DNA from: Sediminibacterium soli
Lineage (GTDB): Bacteria; Bacteroidota; Bacteroidia; Chitinophagales; Chitinophagaceae
Reading direction: 5' to 3'
Length of the DNA stretch: 64,000 nucleotides
Assembly (NCBI RefSeq): GCF_009939225.1
Contig: NZ_JAACJR010000009.1
Coordinates: 1 to 64,000, forward strand
The position numbers and the translations under genes are program-made. The notes under the pieces were generated by a model. The model was not told where the DNA came from and did not search any database. It saw nothing but the letters and a program-made list of their open reading frames with translations. How positions within the stretch are numbered: the first letter of the stretch is position 1; each line of letters starts with the position of its first letter. Shown in pieces: positions 36,275 through 44,400 of the stretch.

Positions 36275-36364
36275 TTTGGGATTTTGGAGTTGGGGAATTT
36301 TGGAATTGAAACGGAAACAAGCTGCTTTTCCAATTCCAAAATTCCCCAACTCCAAAATCCCCAA
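36275..36364. repeat. 34-bp near-perfect hairpin made of TTTGGRRT octamers
   Basis: The left arm (36275-36308) and right arm (36331-36364) are complementary at 33 of 34 positions; loop 22 nt. Each arm is itself four octamers: TTTGGGAT, TTTGGAGT, TGGGGAAT, TTTGGAAT, then TG. It lies after the glnN terminator, so it is not needed to end that transcript, and before the Spy-like gene. Confidence 0.92.
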
Positions 36365-36471
36365 TTCATCCCCCTCCTCCCGCCGAGTTCCTTCGCGCCT
36401 CCACCGATAAACCGGTATCTGGCAATAAAATTGTTTAGCTTTCACATACTTAATTCTAAAATCTAAACACA

Positions 36472-36852
36472 ATGAAAAAAGTAATCGCATTATTCTCCAT
36501 CGCAGTTTGCTTTGCGGCAACTTCTGCTATGGCACAGGGCCCCGGCGGTCAGCAGATGACACCCGAGCAGCGGGTAGCCATGATGAAAGAAAGGGTAAAA
36601 GGCCTGAACCTCGGTCTTACCGATGTTCAGACAGACTCGGTTGTTGCTATCTACACAGACAGAAGCTACATGAACGGTATCAACTTCCGCGAAATGGCCG
36701 ATGCGGACAGGACTGCAAAAATGAAAGAGATCAGCGACGCAAGGGCAAAAAGACTGACCAAAGCAGGGCTCTCTGAAGACCAGGTTAAAAAAATAACCGA
36801 GGGAATGACTATGCGCCCAGGTGGCGGCGGTCGCCCGGGTGGGCAGAAATGA
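36472..36852 (+). CDS. Small periplasmic Spy/DUF4890-like protein
   Basis: 126 residues with signal peptide MKKVIALFSIAVCFAATSAMAQ. The mature part is helical and charged, with the MTPEQRVAMMKERVKGLNLGLTDVQTDSV start and AKMKEISDARAKRLTKAGLSEDQVKKI, like the LTxxQ-containing Spy/CpxP and DUF4890 groups, and a Gly/Pro-rich tail (MRPGGGGRPGG). A periplasmic chaperone or metal-stress role is known for Spy; here it is only a likeness. It converges on accC with a strong bidirectional terminator between. Confidence 0.75.
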   Translation: MKKVIALFSIAVCFAATSAMAQGPGGQQMTPEQRVAMMKERVKGLNLGLTDVQTDSVVAIYTDRSYMNGINFREMADADRTAKMKEISDARAKRLTKAGLSEDQVKKITEGMTMRPGGGGRPGGQK

Positions 36853-36875
36853 GCAATGAGAGTTGATCTGGTCGA

Positions 36876-37029
36876 CGTGAGTTGGCGTGAGTTATTGTGA
36901 GTCGACGTGAGTAAAAATAAGGGCGGTGTTTGTATCAACAAACACCGCCCTTATTTTTTGTACGTTCGGAAACAAAAGTCTCCGAGCATGTATCATTCAC
37001 TCTTTACACCAACTCACGCCCAACTCACG
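36876..37029. repeat. Inverted GTGAGT-word arrays enclosing a terminator
   Basis: The left array 36875-36912 has four GTGAGT words at about 10-nt spacing. The right array 37011-37045 is its complement (ACTCAC words at 11-14 nt). Arms 36876-36893 and 37011-37029 pair over 18 of 19 bases. The 21-bp terminator hairpin at 36913-36958 is inside this outer stem, giving a nested structure. Confidence 0.8.
36913..36958. terminator. Bidirectional terminator, 21-bp stem
   Basis: Left arm 36913-36933 and right arm 36938-36958 pair perfectly, core AAGGGCGGTGTTTGT, loop ATCA, with A/T tracts at both ends. Serves the Spy-like gene and accC. Confidence 0.9.
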
Positions 37030-37062
37030 ATAAAACACTCACGATACACAGCTTTTCACCCA

Positions 37063-38400
37063 TCATTTCATTCTAAACGTCTCCAGGAATTTCGTGGTGA
37101 AATTTCCTTTGCGGAAATCTTCGTTCTGCATCAGCTGCAGGTGGAAGGGTATGGTGGTTTTTACGCCTTCGATCACGTATTCGCTCAAGGCGCGGTACAT
37201 GGTGTCGATGGCTTCTTCCCTGGTTTGTGCGATGGTGATCAGTTTGCCGATCATGGAATCATAATAAGGCGGGATCACATAACCTGCGTATACATGACTG
37301 TCTACACGAACACCGTGTCCGCCGGGTGTATGCAGGGTGGTTATCCTTCCGGGAGAGGGACGGAAATCATTATACGGGTCTTCGGCATTGATACGGCATT
37401 CGATGGCATGCATCTGCGGCTCGTAGTTTTTGCCTGAGATCTTCTCGCCCATGGCGATCTTGATCTGTTCCTTGATCAGGTCGAAGTTGATCACTTCTTC
37501 CGTTACGCAATGTTCTACCTGGATACGGGTGTTCATTTCCATGAAGTAGAAATTGCGGTGCTTATCCACCAGGAACTCGATCGTTCCCACACTTTCGTAA
37601 TTGATGGCTGCCGCAGCTTTGATGGCAGCTTCACCCATCCGCTTGCGCAGGTCGGGTGTCATAAACGGAGAAGGCGATTCTTCCACCAGTTTCTGGTGAC
37701 GGCGCTGGATGGAGCAGTCGCGCTCGCTCATATGGCAAACCGTACCATACTGATCGCCGGCCACCTGTATCTCTATATGTCGTGGTTCTTCCACGAATTT
37801 CTCCATATAAACACCATCGTTCTTGAAAGAAGCCGCGGCTTCCATTTTGGCCGTGGTGTAGGCTTTTTCCATTTCCGCTTCTTCCCATACCACTCGCATA
37901 CCTTTGCCCCCGCCGCCGGCAGTAGCTTTCAATATCACCGGGTAGCCCACTTCTTTGGCAATGGATTTGGCATCTTCCACGCTGGCCAGCAGTCCCTTGC
38001 CACCGGGTACTACCGGTACACCGGCCTTGATCATGGTTTCCTTGGCCGTAACCTTATCACCCATTTTATTGATCATCTCGGGTGTGGGTCCGATGAATTT
38101 GATACCGTGGTCGGCACATATCTGGGAGAATTTGGCATTCTCTGCCAGGAAACCATAACCCGGGTGTACGGCATCGGCGTTGGTGATCTCGGCCGCGGCC
38201 ATGATATGCGGTATATTAAGATAGGAATCCGCGCCGGCCGGCTTACCGATACATACGGCCTCATCTGCAAACTTCACATGCAGGCTGTCTTTGTCCGCAG
38301 TGGAATACACCGCCACGGTTTTGATACCCATTTCGCGGCAGGTGCGGATTACGCGTAACGCAATCTCACCCCGGTTGGCAATCAATATCTTTTTAAACAT
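37063..38400 (-). CDS. accC: Acetyl-CoA carboxylase, biotin carboxylase subunit
   Basis: 445 residues, normal length. Start [22 protein letters not shown]-grasp features: [42 protein letters not shown] glycine loop, [14 protein letters not shown], and the active-site [15 protein letters not shown] and MNTRIQVEH(C)VTE. It carboxylates biotin on AccB using bicarbonate and ATP, the first step of fatty acid synthesis. Third gene of efp-accB-accC, with a small hairpin array in the 117-nt gap before it. The transferase subunits are not in the window. Confidence 0.98.
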   Translation of the reverse strand: MFKKILIANRGEIALRVIRTCREMGIKTVAVYSTADKDSLHVKFADEAVCIGKPAGADSYLNIPHIMAAAEITNADAVHPGYGFLAENAKFSQICADHGIKFIGPTPEMINKMGDKVTAKETMIKAGVPVVPGGKGLLASVEDAKSIAKEVGYPVILKATAGGGGKGMRVVWEEAEMEKAYTTAKMEAAASFKNDGVYMEKFVEEPRHIEIQVAGDQYGTVCHMSERDCSIQRRHQKLVEESPSPFMTPDLRKRMGEAAIKAAAAINYESVGTIEFLVDKHRNFYFMEMNTRIQVEHCVTEEVINFDLIKEQIKIAMGEKISGKNYEPQMHAIECRINAEDPYNDFRPSPGRITTLHTPGGHGVRVDSHVYAGYVIPPYYDSMIGKLITIAQTREEAIDTMYRALSEYVIEGVKTTIPFHLQLMQNEDFRKGNFTTKFLETFRMK

Positions 38401-38411
38401 CTGGATAATTT

Positions 38412-38515
38412 GAGAATTTGAAAATTTGAAAATGTGCTAGTGAAGAAGGAAGATGCACGGCGAGTGAAAACCTGAATATCATTTTCAGACTGTCAAATCA
38501 CCTCATTTTCAAATT
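38412..38515. repeat. Inverted TTTGAAAA-word array in the accB-accC gap
   Basis: The left side reads TTTGAGAA, TTTGAAAA, TTTGAAAA (octamer phase). Arms AATTTGAAAATG (38423-38434) and CATTTTCAAATT (38504-38515) pair perfectly over 12 bp around a 69-nt loop. It separates two genes that must be made in proportion, so it might act on mRNA processing; that is inference. Confidence 0.7.
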
Positions 38516-38517
38516 GC

Positions 38518-38979
38518 CTACGGTTCTACCAGGAACAGCGGCTGGTCGTATTCAACGGGGCTGGCATCTTCTACCAGCACTTTTACGATCGTGCCTTTGA
38601 TTTCGCTCTCGATCTCGTTGAACAGTTTCATGGCTTCTATGATGCAAACCACTTTTCCGGGAGTTACTTCGGTGCCCACATCGGCCAGCAGCGGTTTATC
38701 GGGGGCGGGTCTGCGGTAGAAAGTGCCGATCATCGGGCTTTTGATGGTGATCAGGTTATCGGCTTTGGGAGCGGCTTCTGCCTTAGGGGCTGCCGGAGCG
38801 GCGGCGGGCTGGGGGGCCGGGGCGGTGGTGTAAACCTGCGGCGCGGGAGCTGCCACGGTAACCACCGGTTCTTCTTTTTGCTTGATGGTTACCTTACCAT
38901 CCTTGTCTTCGATGCTGATCTCACCAATATTGCTTTTATTAACGATTTTGATCAGTTCGTGTATTTGCTTCAGGTCCAT
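38518..38979 (-). CDS. accB: Biotin carboxyl carrier protein of acetyl-CoA carboxylase
   Basis: 153 residues. N-terminal helix MDLKQIHELIKIVNKSNIGEI, an Ala/Pro-rich flexible linker at about 40-73, and a C-terminal biotinyl domain (about 75-153) with the lipoyl/biotinyl signature EAMKL; Lys118 carries biotin. Thumb region TFYRRPAPDKP is present as in bacterial AccB. It shuttles carboxybiotin between AccC and the carboxyltransferase. It is between efp and accC, a widely conserved order. Confidence 0.98.
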   Translation of the reverse strand: MDLKQIHELIKIVNKSNIGEISIEDKDGKVTIKQKEEPVVTVAAPAPQVYTTAPAPQPAAAPAAPKAEAAPKADNLITIKSPMIGTFYRRPAPDKPLLADVGTEVTPGKVVCIIEAMKLFNEIESEIKGTIVKVLVEDASPVEYDQPLFLVEP

Positions 38980-39067
38980 AATTTGGCAAGTTTTGAGGGT
39001 AAAAACAGGGATTTTCGGTCAAATTAGGGGGCAAAATAGCCATTTTTTGCTAAAACCGGGTTTTTCT

Positions 39068-39213
39068 TGATTGGCGATTTTCTGATTGCCGATGGCCCCG
39101 ATAAGCAAAAAGCAGCCGGGGCTGCTTTTTGCTTATCGGCAGGGGTGCCTGAATAACAGAAATATCCCCGCAATCCGGTATCTCCAATCGGCCATCAACC
39201 AATCGGCCATCAA
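39068..39213. repeat. GAT(T/G)GGC-word arrays flanking the efp terminator
   Basis: Left, 39068-39098 reads TTGATTGG, CGATTTTC, TGATTGC, CGATGGCC. Right, 39184-39213 is two exact copies of the 15-mer CCAATCGGCCATCAA, whose complement is TTGATGGC, CGATTGG. The two sides are alike in word and opposite in orientation but pair only in part. The efp terminator hairpin lies between them. Confidence 0.65.
39098..39139 (-). terminator. Hairpin between efp and accB
   Basis: Perfect 18-bp stem CCGATAAGCAAAAAGCAG/CTGCTTTTTGCTTATCGG with a 6-nt loop, about 80 nt after the efp stop. No U tract follows on the minus strand, so it may weaken or process the efp-accB transcript and need not end it. Confidence 0.6.
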
Positions 39214-39217
39214 ACCA

Positions 39218-39784
39218 TCATTCTTTTACCCTTTCCACATAATCACCGGTTTTGGTGTTCACGCGGATCAGCTCACCGTCTTCCACAAACAGGGGTACCA
39301 TTACGGTGGCGCCGGTTTCAACGGTGGCGGCTTTGAGGGCGCGGGTGGCGGTATCACCCCTTAACCCGGGCTCGCAATAGGTAATCTTAACCACGATCTT
39401 TTCGGGAAGTTCGGCGCCGATGGGTTGTTCGGTTTCGGTATTGATGAATACGAATACCTCGGATCCGTCTTTCAGGAACTGGGGTGCATCGATCATTTCC
39501 TCGGGCAGGGCTATCTGCTCAAAGGTTTCGTTATTCATCAGGTTATAGCCGGTATCGTCTTTATATAAAAACTGGAAAGCTTTCTTTTCCACGCGAACGG
39601 GAAATATGTTTTCGCCGCTGTTCCAGGTTTTTTCGATAGAACGTTTATTGTCTACTCCCTTCAGCTTTGCCCATACCTTGGCGGCTGCGCGCGCGGTTTT
39701 ATTCTCCCCGAATTCCACCACGGAATACAGGCTGCCATCCAGCTTGAGGATCATGCCACGGCTGATGTCTGATGTTGTTGCCAT
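39218..39784 (-). CDS. efp: Elongation factor P with divergent tip loop
   Basis: 188 residues from ATG 39784 (MATTSDISRGMILKLDG); a longer frame to 39943 crosses the promoter box. Three beta-barrel domains as in EF-P; C-terminal domain has GLRGDTATRALKAATVETGATVMVPLFVEDGE (RGDT signature, VP.F...G). EF-P enters the ribosomal E/P region to relieve stalling at polyproline. At the domain I tip, where E. coli has PGKGQA with modified Lys34, this protein has ENKTAR; the lysine falls one position earlier in a simple alignment. Neither the EpmA-lysine context nor the EarP-arginine context is evident. First gene of efp-accB-accC. Confidence 0.95.
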   Translation of the reverse strand: MATTSDISRGMILKLDGSLYSVVEFGENKTARAAAKVWAKLKGVDNKRSIEKTWNSGENIFPVRVEKKAFQFLYKDDTGYNLMNNETFEQIALPEEMIDAPQFLKDGSEVFVFINTETEQPIGAELPEKIVVKITYCEPGLRGDTATRALKAATVETGATVMVPLFVEDGELIRVNTKTGDYVERVKE

Positions 39785-39822
39785 TGTTGTGTTTTTTAAT
39801 GAAATGTCTTTTTCGACAGGCG

Positions 39823-39830
39823 CAAAAGTA
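39823..39830 (-). promoter_or_regulatory. -7 type box TACTTTTG of efp
   Basis: Minus-strand TACTTTTG, 38 nt before ATG 39784. A TTG lies 16 bp further upstream (39849-39847), slightly close. Confidence 0.55.
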
Positions 39831-40023
39831 GGGAAAGAATGGCGAACAAGGAACAGCAGCAGGGCATTGGCAGACCGTTTTCTTATCGCATGAAAACCAC
39901 ACCAATAACCGCATTCAGCCGGTTGCTTGCCCTGTTGCCGCACCGGTTTTTTAAAAAAAGTAGCCGCCGGCAGGCTGCACCTAAAACCAACCCGGTATCT
40001 AACTGACCAGAAACATCCGGCAT

Positions 40024-42303
40024 ATGAAAAAACATGTACTCCTGATTTCCTTTATTCTCTGCTCCTTTTTATCGGCCAGGGCTTTTACCTTCTCGGTTGT
40101 TGTGAAAGGCTATATAAGAGACTCCTCCGGTTACGCGGTGGCGAATAAAGCGGTGAGGATTTTCAATAACGACAGCACCAATACCGCCTGCCAGGTGTCG
40201 CATACGGTGTATACCAATCCCAACGGGTATTATATTGATACCGTCAGCTGCACAAACCCCATCGGCAAATTGCTGGTTGTGGTAGAGGACTGTAAAGGAC
40301 AGCGAATATTGCGAGACGCGATTACCACCTCGGTTTCCAATACCATCGAAGTGAATTTCAAGCTATGCACTGTGCCGGGCACCGTATCCTGCAAGGCATA
40401 TTTCCGCGATACCCTTACACCCAACGGGGTAAAATTCATGAGCCAGTGGTCTTTTGCACCTGCAGGCGACAGCATCATCGGCCGCACCTGGTATTTTGGC
40501 GATACCACCCGGCCACTGACAGGCAACCGTGTTGATCCAACCCATTATTACAGCAAGCCCGGTATTTACAGTGTTTGTCTTGCCATCAGAACAAAGAATG
40601 GATGCGAGAATAAATACTGCACAACCATTACCATCAAAGACAACAGTGCACCGCCCGCAACCTGCAAAGCCTACTTCACCGACAGTACCGTCAGCAATGG
40701 TATCAGGTTCAACAGCAAACATGCTTATGAGCCCGTGGGAGACAGTATCATTAGCCGCACCTGGTATTTTGGCGATAGCAGCCAGCCACTGACCGGCAAC
40801 CGGGTTGATCCAACGCATTATTACAGCAAACCCGGCATTTACAATGTTTGTCTTGCCATCAGAACAAAGAACGGATGCGAGAACAAATACTGTACAACCA
40901 TCACCGTAAAAGACAGCAGACCGGTTAACTGTAAAGCTTATTTTACCTATTCGTTCAAAGACTCCGTTGTGTATTTTAACAGCGCCGGTTCTTCCGCGCC
41001 AGACGGAGACAGCATCATCAGCCGTACCTGGTATTATACGGACGTCGTTCAAAACAACCAGTTGGTACTGCAGGGAAATGTGATCGACACCTTCATACGG
41101 TATGCCATACCCGGTAACTATACGGTATACCTGGTGATCAGAACCCGGAAAGGCTGCGAAAGCAAAACAGCAGTAACCGTTGTGATACCCGCCAGGCCGG
41201 CCGAATGCACCCTACAGCCCAGGGTGGTGATCCATGAACGTGTCGGTGCCAGGAAATTCCGTTTCAGCAGCAGCATGAGCACGGCAGCGGGAGACAGCAT
41301 CATCTCCAGGAAATGGAAATTCGGCGATGGCACCGCGATGGATGGCAACGAGATCAGCCCGCTGAAAGAATACAGGGATACCGGCGTATACGCTGTCTGC
41401 GTTCTGTTCAAAACCAAAAAAGGGTGTGAGAAAGAGGTCTTCATTGTGGCCGTGGTAAAAGACAGTACACTGGCAAATCCCCCGGCAACCGGTTGCAAAG
41501 CGGTGTTTACCTTCTCCACACAGGACAGGGCCGCTAAATTCAACAGCTCCGGTTCGGTGGGCACCACGCAGCAGGACAGCATCATCAGCAGAACATGGCT
41601 CTTCGGCGACAGCACGCAGCCCGTAACGGGTTCTGTTGACCCGCTGCACGTGTATGCAAAAGCCGGAACCTATACGGTTTACCTTTATATCAAAACAAAA
41701 AGCGGATGCGAAAGCAAATACGCTGCCACCGTTACCATCGCCCCCCTTACCACCGGGTGCCAGGCAAGCGCGCAGTTCACCGCCACACGGGTAAGTCCTA
41801 AAAAAGTACAGTTTAACAGCCTGCCCAGCAGCAGCGCAGCGGGCGACAGCATCGTGCAGCGCAAATGGAAATTCGGCGATGGCACCGTGCTGGAAGGAAA
41901 CGCAGTAAGTCCTGTAAAAGAATATCCGTTCCTCGGTATCTATAACGCCTGTCTTACCATCAAAACAGCAAGAGGCTGTGCAGCAGAAACCTGTAAGCAG
42001 GTGACCGTGCAGGACACCACAGGCCTGAATGAATCCGCGATCAATTTCGTTAAGATCATTGCCATCAACCCCAACCCGGTGGTTACGCGCATGCTGGTAA
42101 CCATCTGGAGCAGGAATGCCAATACCGAAGTTGAAATAGGCATCATCGATATCTATGGAGCGCCTAAAATGTCGATAAAGAAAGTATTGTCGCAGGGCAA
42201 CAATATCATCGAGATACCGGTAGCCAACCTGTACCGGGGCCCTTATTTCCTCAGGGTAAGTTCACGCGGCAGCAAGGACTCAAAAATGTTCTACAAGCTA
42301 TAA
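40024..42303 (+). CDS. PKD-repeat T9SS-secreted protein
   Basis: 759 residues, signal peptide MKKHVLLISFILCSFLSARA. Residues of about 25-115 form a carboxypeptidase-regulatory-like beta domain (VKGYIRDSSGYAVANKAVRIF). Then come six PKD domains of about 90 residues, each with GDSIIxRxWxFGD, a HYYSKPGIYxVCLAI-type strand and a conserved KNGCEN or KGCE cysteine; the first two are near-identical. A type A T9SS sorting domain closes the protein (IAINPNPVVTRMLVTIW...GPYFLRVSSRGS...MFYKL). Expected at the cell surface; PKD arrays act as spacers or in binding. No catalytic domain is present. Confidence 0.92.
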   Translation: MKKHVLLISFILCSFLSARAFTFSVVVKGYIRDSSGYAVANKAVRIFNNDSTNTACQVSHTVYTNPNGYYIDTVSCTNPIGKLLVVVEDCKGQRILRDAITTSVSNTIEVNFKLCTVPGTVSCKAYFRDTLTPNGVKFMSQWSFAPAGDSIIGRTWYFGDTTRPLTGNRVDPTHYYSKPGIYSVCLAIRTKNGCENKYCTTITIKDNSAPPATCKAYFTDSTVSNGIRFNSKHAYEPVGDSIISRTWYFGDSSQPLTGNRVDPTHYYSKPGIYNVCLAIRTKNGCENKYCTTITVKDSRPVNCKAYFTYSFKDSVVYFNSAGSSAPDGDSIISRTWYYTDVVQNNQLVLQGNVIDTFIRYAIPGNYTVYLVIRTRKGCESKTAVTVVIPARPAECTLQPRVVIHERVGARKFRFSSSMSTAAGDSIISRKWKFGDGTAMDGNEISPLKEYRDTGVYAVCVLFKTKKGCEKEVFIVAVVKDSTLANPPATGCKAVFTFSTQDRAAKFNSSGSVGTTQQDSIISRTWLFGDSTQPVTGSVDPLHVYAKAGTYTVYLYIKTKSGCESKYAATVTIAPLTTGCQASAQFTATRVSPKKVQFNSLPSSSAAGDSIVQRKWKFGDGTVLEGNAVSPVKEYPFLGIYNACLTIKTARGCAAETCKQVTVQDTTGLNESAINFVKIIAINPNPVVTRMLVTIWSRNANTEVEIGIIDIYGAPKMSIKKVLSQGNNIIEIPVANLYRGPYFLRVSSRGSKDSKMFYKL
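40486..40920 (+). repeat. 273-bp duplicated PKD unit
   Basis: PKD domains 1 and 2 are about 90 percent identical in DNA over about 160 bp, with the landmark GTTGATCCAAC at 40531 and 40804 (273 bp, 91 codons). The remaining PKD copies are far more diverged, so this is a recent in-frame duplication. Confidence 0.85.
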
Positions 42304-42325
42304 GCACCGTACACAGTATACCATC

Positions 42326-42363
42326 AACGCAGCGCGGAGATTCCGTTGCTGCGTTTTTATTTT
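42326..42363 (+). terminator. Probable terminator of the PKD gene
   Basis: Stem AACGCAGC/GCTGCGTT (8 bp), 14-nt loop, then TTTTATTTT. Confidence 0.65.
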
Positions 42364-42403
42364 GGCGTATTGCCATTTCGCCGATAAGCTGTTATATTGA
42401 AGG

Positions 42404-43258
42404 ATGAAAAGACCAATACTGCTGCTGATCGGCATGCATGCGCTTATGGCGTTTGGTCAGGAAGGCTGGCTGTCTCCCGGCAAATTCTTTTTCCGGATCC
42501 GTGATGTGGCCACCATACGCTTTCGCGCCGGTGATCCTTTTTCCGCGCAAAACTGGAACGGCAACCGCGAAGATATTCACCGCCTGGCGCATTGCGGCCC
42601 TTCGGGCGGATTTGTGGATATGGCTGCGGCCGTATCAGCGGCCAAGGGTGATTCGGTAAGACTGCCGCTGAGCGAAGAAGGCACCCATATGGTGGTCTTC
42701 AACAGCACCAGCAGGTTCAGGGCCCTGTCCGCAGATTCATTCAACACTTACCTGGCAGCGGCAGGACTCGAAACAATCCTTGCCTACCGCCGCGCGCACA
42801 ACGAAACCGATAAAACCGGATCGGGATACCTTCAGCAGAGCAGTAAGACCATTTTCCAGGTGGGCGGGCAGGTTACGGATGCCTGTTTGCGACCCAGCCT
42901 GCTGCCACTGGACATTGTTCCGGAAACCAACCCCTATATTATTCCTGTAGGCACGGACAGAACCAAACCGATCCGGCTGCGCTTCCAGCTACTGTTCCTG
43001 GGGAATCCGGTGGATGATGCGCTTGTCAAAACCTGGTACCTCGATTCCGCAGGCCGGACCCGTATGGATGCCGCCCGCACCGGCAAACGGGGATGGGTAA
43101 CCCTGACCCGGCATCCCGGGCCCTGCGTGGTAAACTGTGTATATATGCAGCGGCTGGAGGGCGGGCAGGCGCAATGGCAGTTGTACCAGGCCAGTCTCAG
43201 TTTTGAATTTTCGAGGTTTTTCCCCGGTAACAGCGCTATATACACCCGGGAACACTAA
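42404..43258 (+). CDS. DUF4198-like exported protein
   Basis: 284 residues with a signal peptide MKRPILLLIGMHALMAFGQ. The mature start EGWLSPGKFFFRIRDVATIRFRAGDPF and EEGTHMVVFNSTSRFRALSADSFNTYLAAAGLETIL, with GWVTLTRHPGPCVVNC near the C-terminus, match the DUF4198 (NikM-like periplasmic) pattern: two beta domains, usually starting HxFW in metal-uptake members. The usual histidines near the N-terminus are not seen, so a nickel role is not supported. Function unknown. It lies 100 nt after the PKD gene and 83 nt before sucD. Confidence 0.7.
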   Translation: MKRPILLLIGMHALMAFGQEGWLSPGKFFFRIRDVATIRFRAGDPFSAQNWNGNREDIHRLAHCGPSGGFVDMAAAVSAAKGDSVRLPLSEEGTHMVVFNSTSRFRALSADSFNTYLAAAGLETILAYRRAHNETDKTGSGYLQQSSKTIFQVGGQVTDACLRPSLLPLDIVPETNPYIIPVGTDRTKPIRLRFQLLFLGNPVDDALVKTWYLDSAGRTRMDAARTGKRGWVTLTRHPGPCVVNCVYMQRLEGGQAQWQLYQASLSFEFSRFFPGNSAIYTREH

Positions 43259-43297
43259 AGTTTACCTTTTAATCAAACTTACTACGGTGTTTTAGCC

Positions 43298-43305
43298 TAT
43301 TTTTG
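43298..43305 (+). promoter_or_regulatory. -7 type box TATTTTTG of sucD
   Basis: TATTTTTG fits TAnnTTTG, 36 nt before ATG 43342. No TTG at -33. Confidence 0.5.
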
Positions 43306-43341
43306 CCGCAATTTCAAACAACCGAAACAGAAACTTTTGCT

Positions 43342-44214
43342 ATGGCAGTTCTAGTGAATAAACAGTCCAGGATCCTAGTGCAGGGCTTTACAGGTACCGA
43401 AGGCACTTTCCATGCAACGCAGATGATCGAGTATGGCACCAATGTGGTGGGAGGCGTTACCCCAAACAAGGGTGGCAGCACACATCTCGACAGGCCCGTA
43501 TTTAATACCGTGGCCGATGCCGTAAAAGCAACCGGCGCCGATGTGAGCATCATTTTCGTACCGCCTGCATTTGCAGCCGATGCGATTATGGAAGCAACCG
43601 ATGCAGGCATCAAACTGGTGGTTTGTATTACAGAAGGCATTCCTGTGCAGGATATGGTAAAAGTGAAAAATTTCATGCATGGCAGGGATACACGCCTGAT
43701 CGGGCCCAACTGCCCCGGTGTGATCACGGCCGAGGAAGCAAAAGTGGGCATCATGCCAGGCTTTATCTTCAAGAAAGGACGTATCGGCATCGTATCCAAA
43801 AGCGGTACCCTTACCTATGAGGCAGCCGACCAGGTGGTGAAGGCCGGACTGGGTATCAGCACCGCAATCGGTATCGGCGGCGATCCGATTATCGGAACCC
43901 CTACGGTGGAAGCCGTTCAATTGCTGATGAACGATCCCGAAACAGATGGCATCATCATGATCGGCGAGATCGGCGGAAGTATGGAAGCCGATGCAGCCAA
44001 ATGGATCAAAGACAATAAAACAAAACCGGTGGTTGGATTCATCGCCGGACAAACCGCACCTCCCGGACGCCGTATGGGTCATGCCGGTGCCATCATCGGC
44101 GGCGCCGACGATACCGCTGCTGCCAAAATGAAGATCATGAGCGAATGCGGCATTGCCGTAGTGGCAAGTCCGGCCGATATCGGCAAGACCATGGCCGAAG
44201 TGCTGAAAAAATAA
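43342..44214 (+). CDS. sucD: Succinyl-CoA synthetase alpha subunit
   Basis: 290 residues from ATG 43342 ([24 protein letters not shown]). CoA-binding domain with [32 protein letters not shown]; ligase domain with [27 protein letters not shown], and the phosphorylated His247 in RRMGHAGAI. It couples succinyl-CoA cleavage to nucleoside triphosphate formation in the TCA cycle with SucC. The beta subunit gene is not adjacent, so this is a lone sucD with its own promoter box and terminator. Confidence 0.97.
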   Translation: MAVLVNKQSRILVQGFTGTEGTFHATQMIEYGTNVVGGVTPNKGGSTHLDRPVFNTVADAVKATGADVSIIFVPPAFAADAIMEATDAGIKLVVCITEGIPVQDMVKVKNFMHGRDTRLIGPNCPGVITAEEAKVGIMPGFIFKKGRIGIVSKSGTLTYEAADQVVKAGLGISTAIGIGGDPIIGTPTVEAVQLLMNDPETDGIIMIGEIGGSMEADAAKWIKDNKTKPVVGFIAGQTAPPGRRMGHAGAIIGGADDTAAAKMKIMSECGIAVVASPADIGKTMAEVLKK

Positions 44215-44235
44215 TACAAGACTTTTTGAAACCCG

Positions 44236-44264
44236 AGGCCATCTGAATCCAGATGGCCTTTTTG
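44236..44264 (+). terminator. Rho-independent terminator of sucD
   Basis: 10-bp stem AGGCCATCTG/CAGATGGCCT with a 4-nt loop and a T run, 22 nt after the stop. Confidence 0.85.
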
Positions 44265-44274
44265 TTTGGGGAGT

Positions 44275-44305
44275 GACCGATTGCGGATGATGGATTTGCG
44301 GATTA
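44275..44305. repeat. Short array of GATTGCG words
   Basis: Reads GATTGCG, GATGATG, GATTTGCG, GATTAG, the same 7-8-nt word style as the other intergenic arrays, but no inverted partner is seen. Confidence 0.4.
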
Positions 44306-44400
44306 GCCCACGCATACATCCTGGCCAAAGCTTTGTTAATACGGCAGGGATATTGTGTAATTGCGGCAACAATAACATCCTTCCAAACAAACTATCTTAC

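Noticed and set aside
42404..43258. Nickel uptake component (NikM-like) role for the DUF4198 protein
   Set aside because: The N-terminal metal-binding histidines of the uptake members are not visible and no transporter genes are adjacent.
40024..44214. One operon from the PKD gene through sucD
   Set aside because: A hairpin with a T tract follows the PKD gene and sucD has its own TATTTTTG box, so separate transcripts are more likely.
44266..44400. N-terminal extension of the macroglobulin frame
   Set aside because: It would start just after the sucD terminator hairpin and put a non-signal sequence before a clear signal peptide at 44401.
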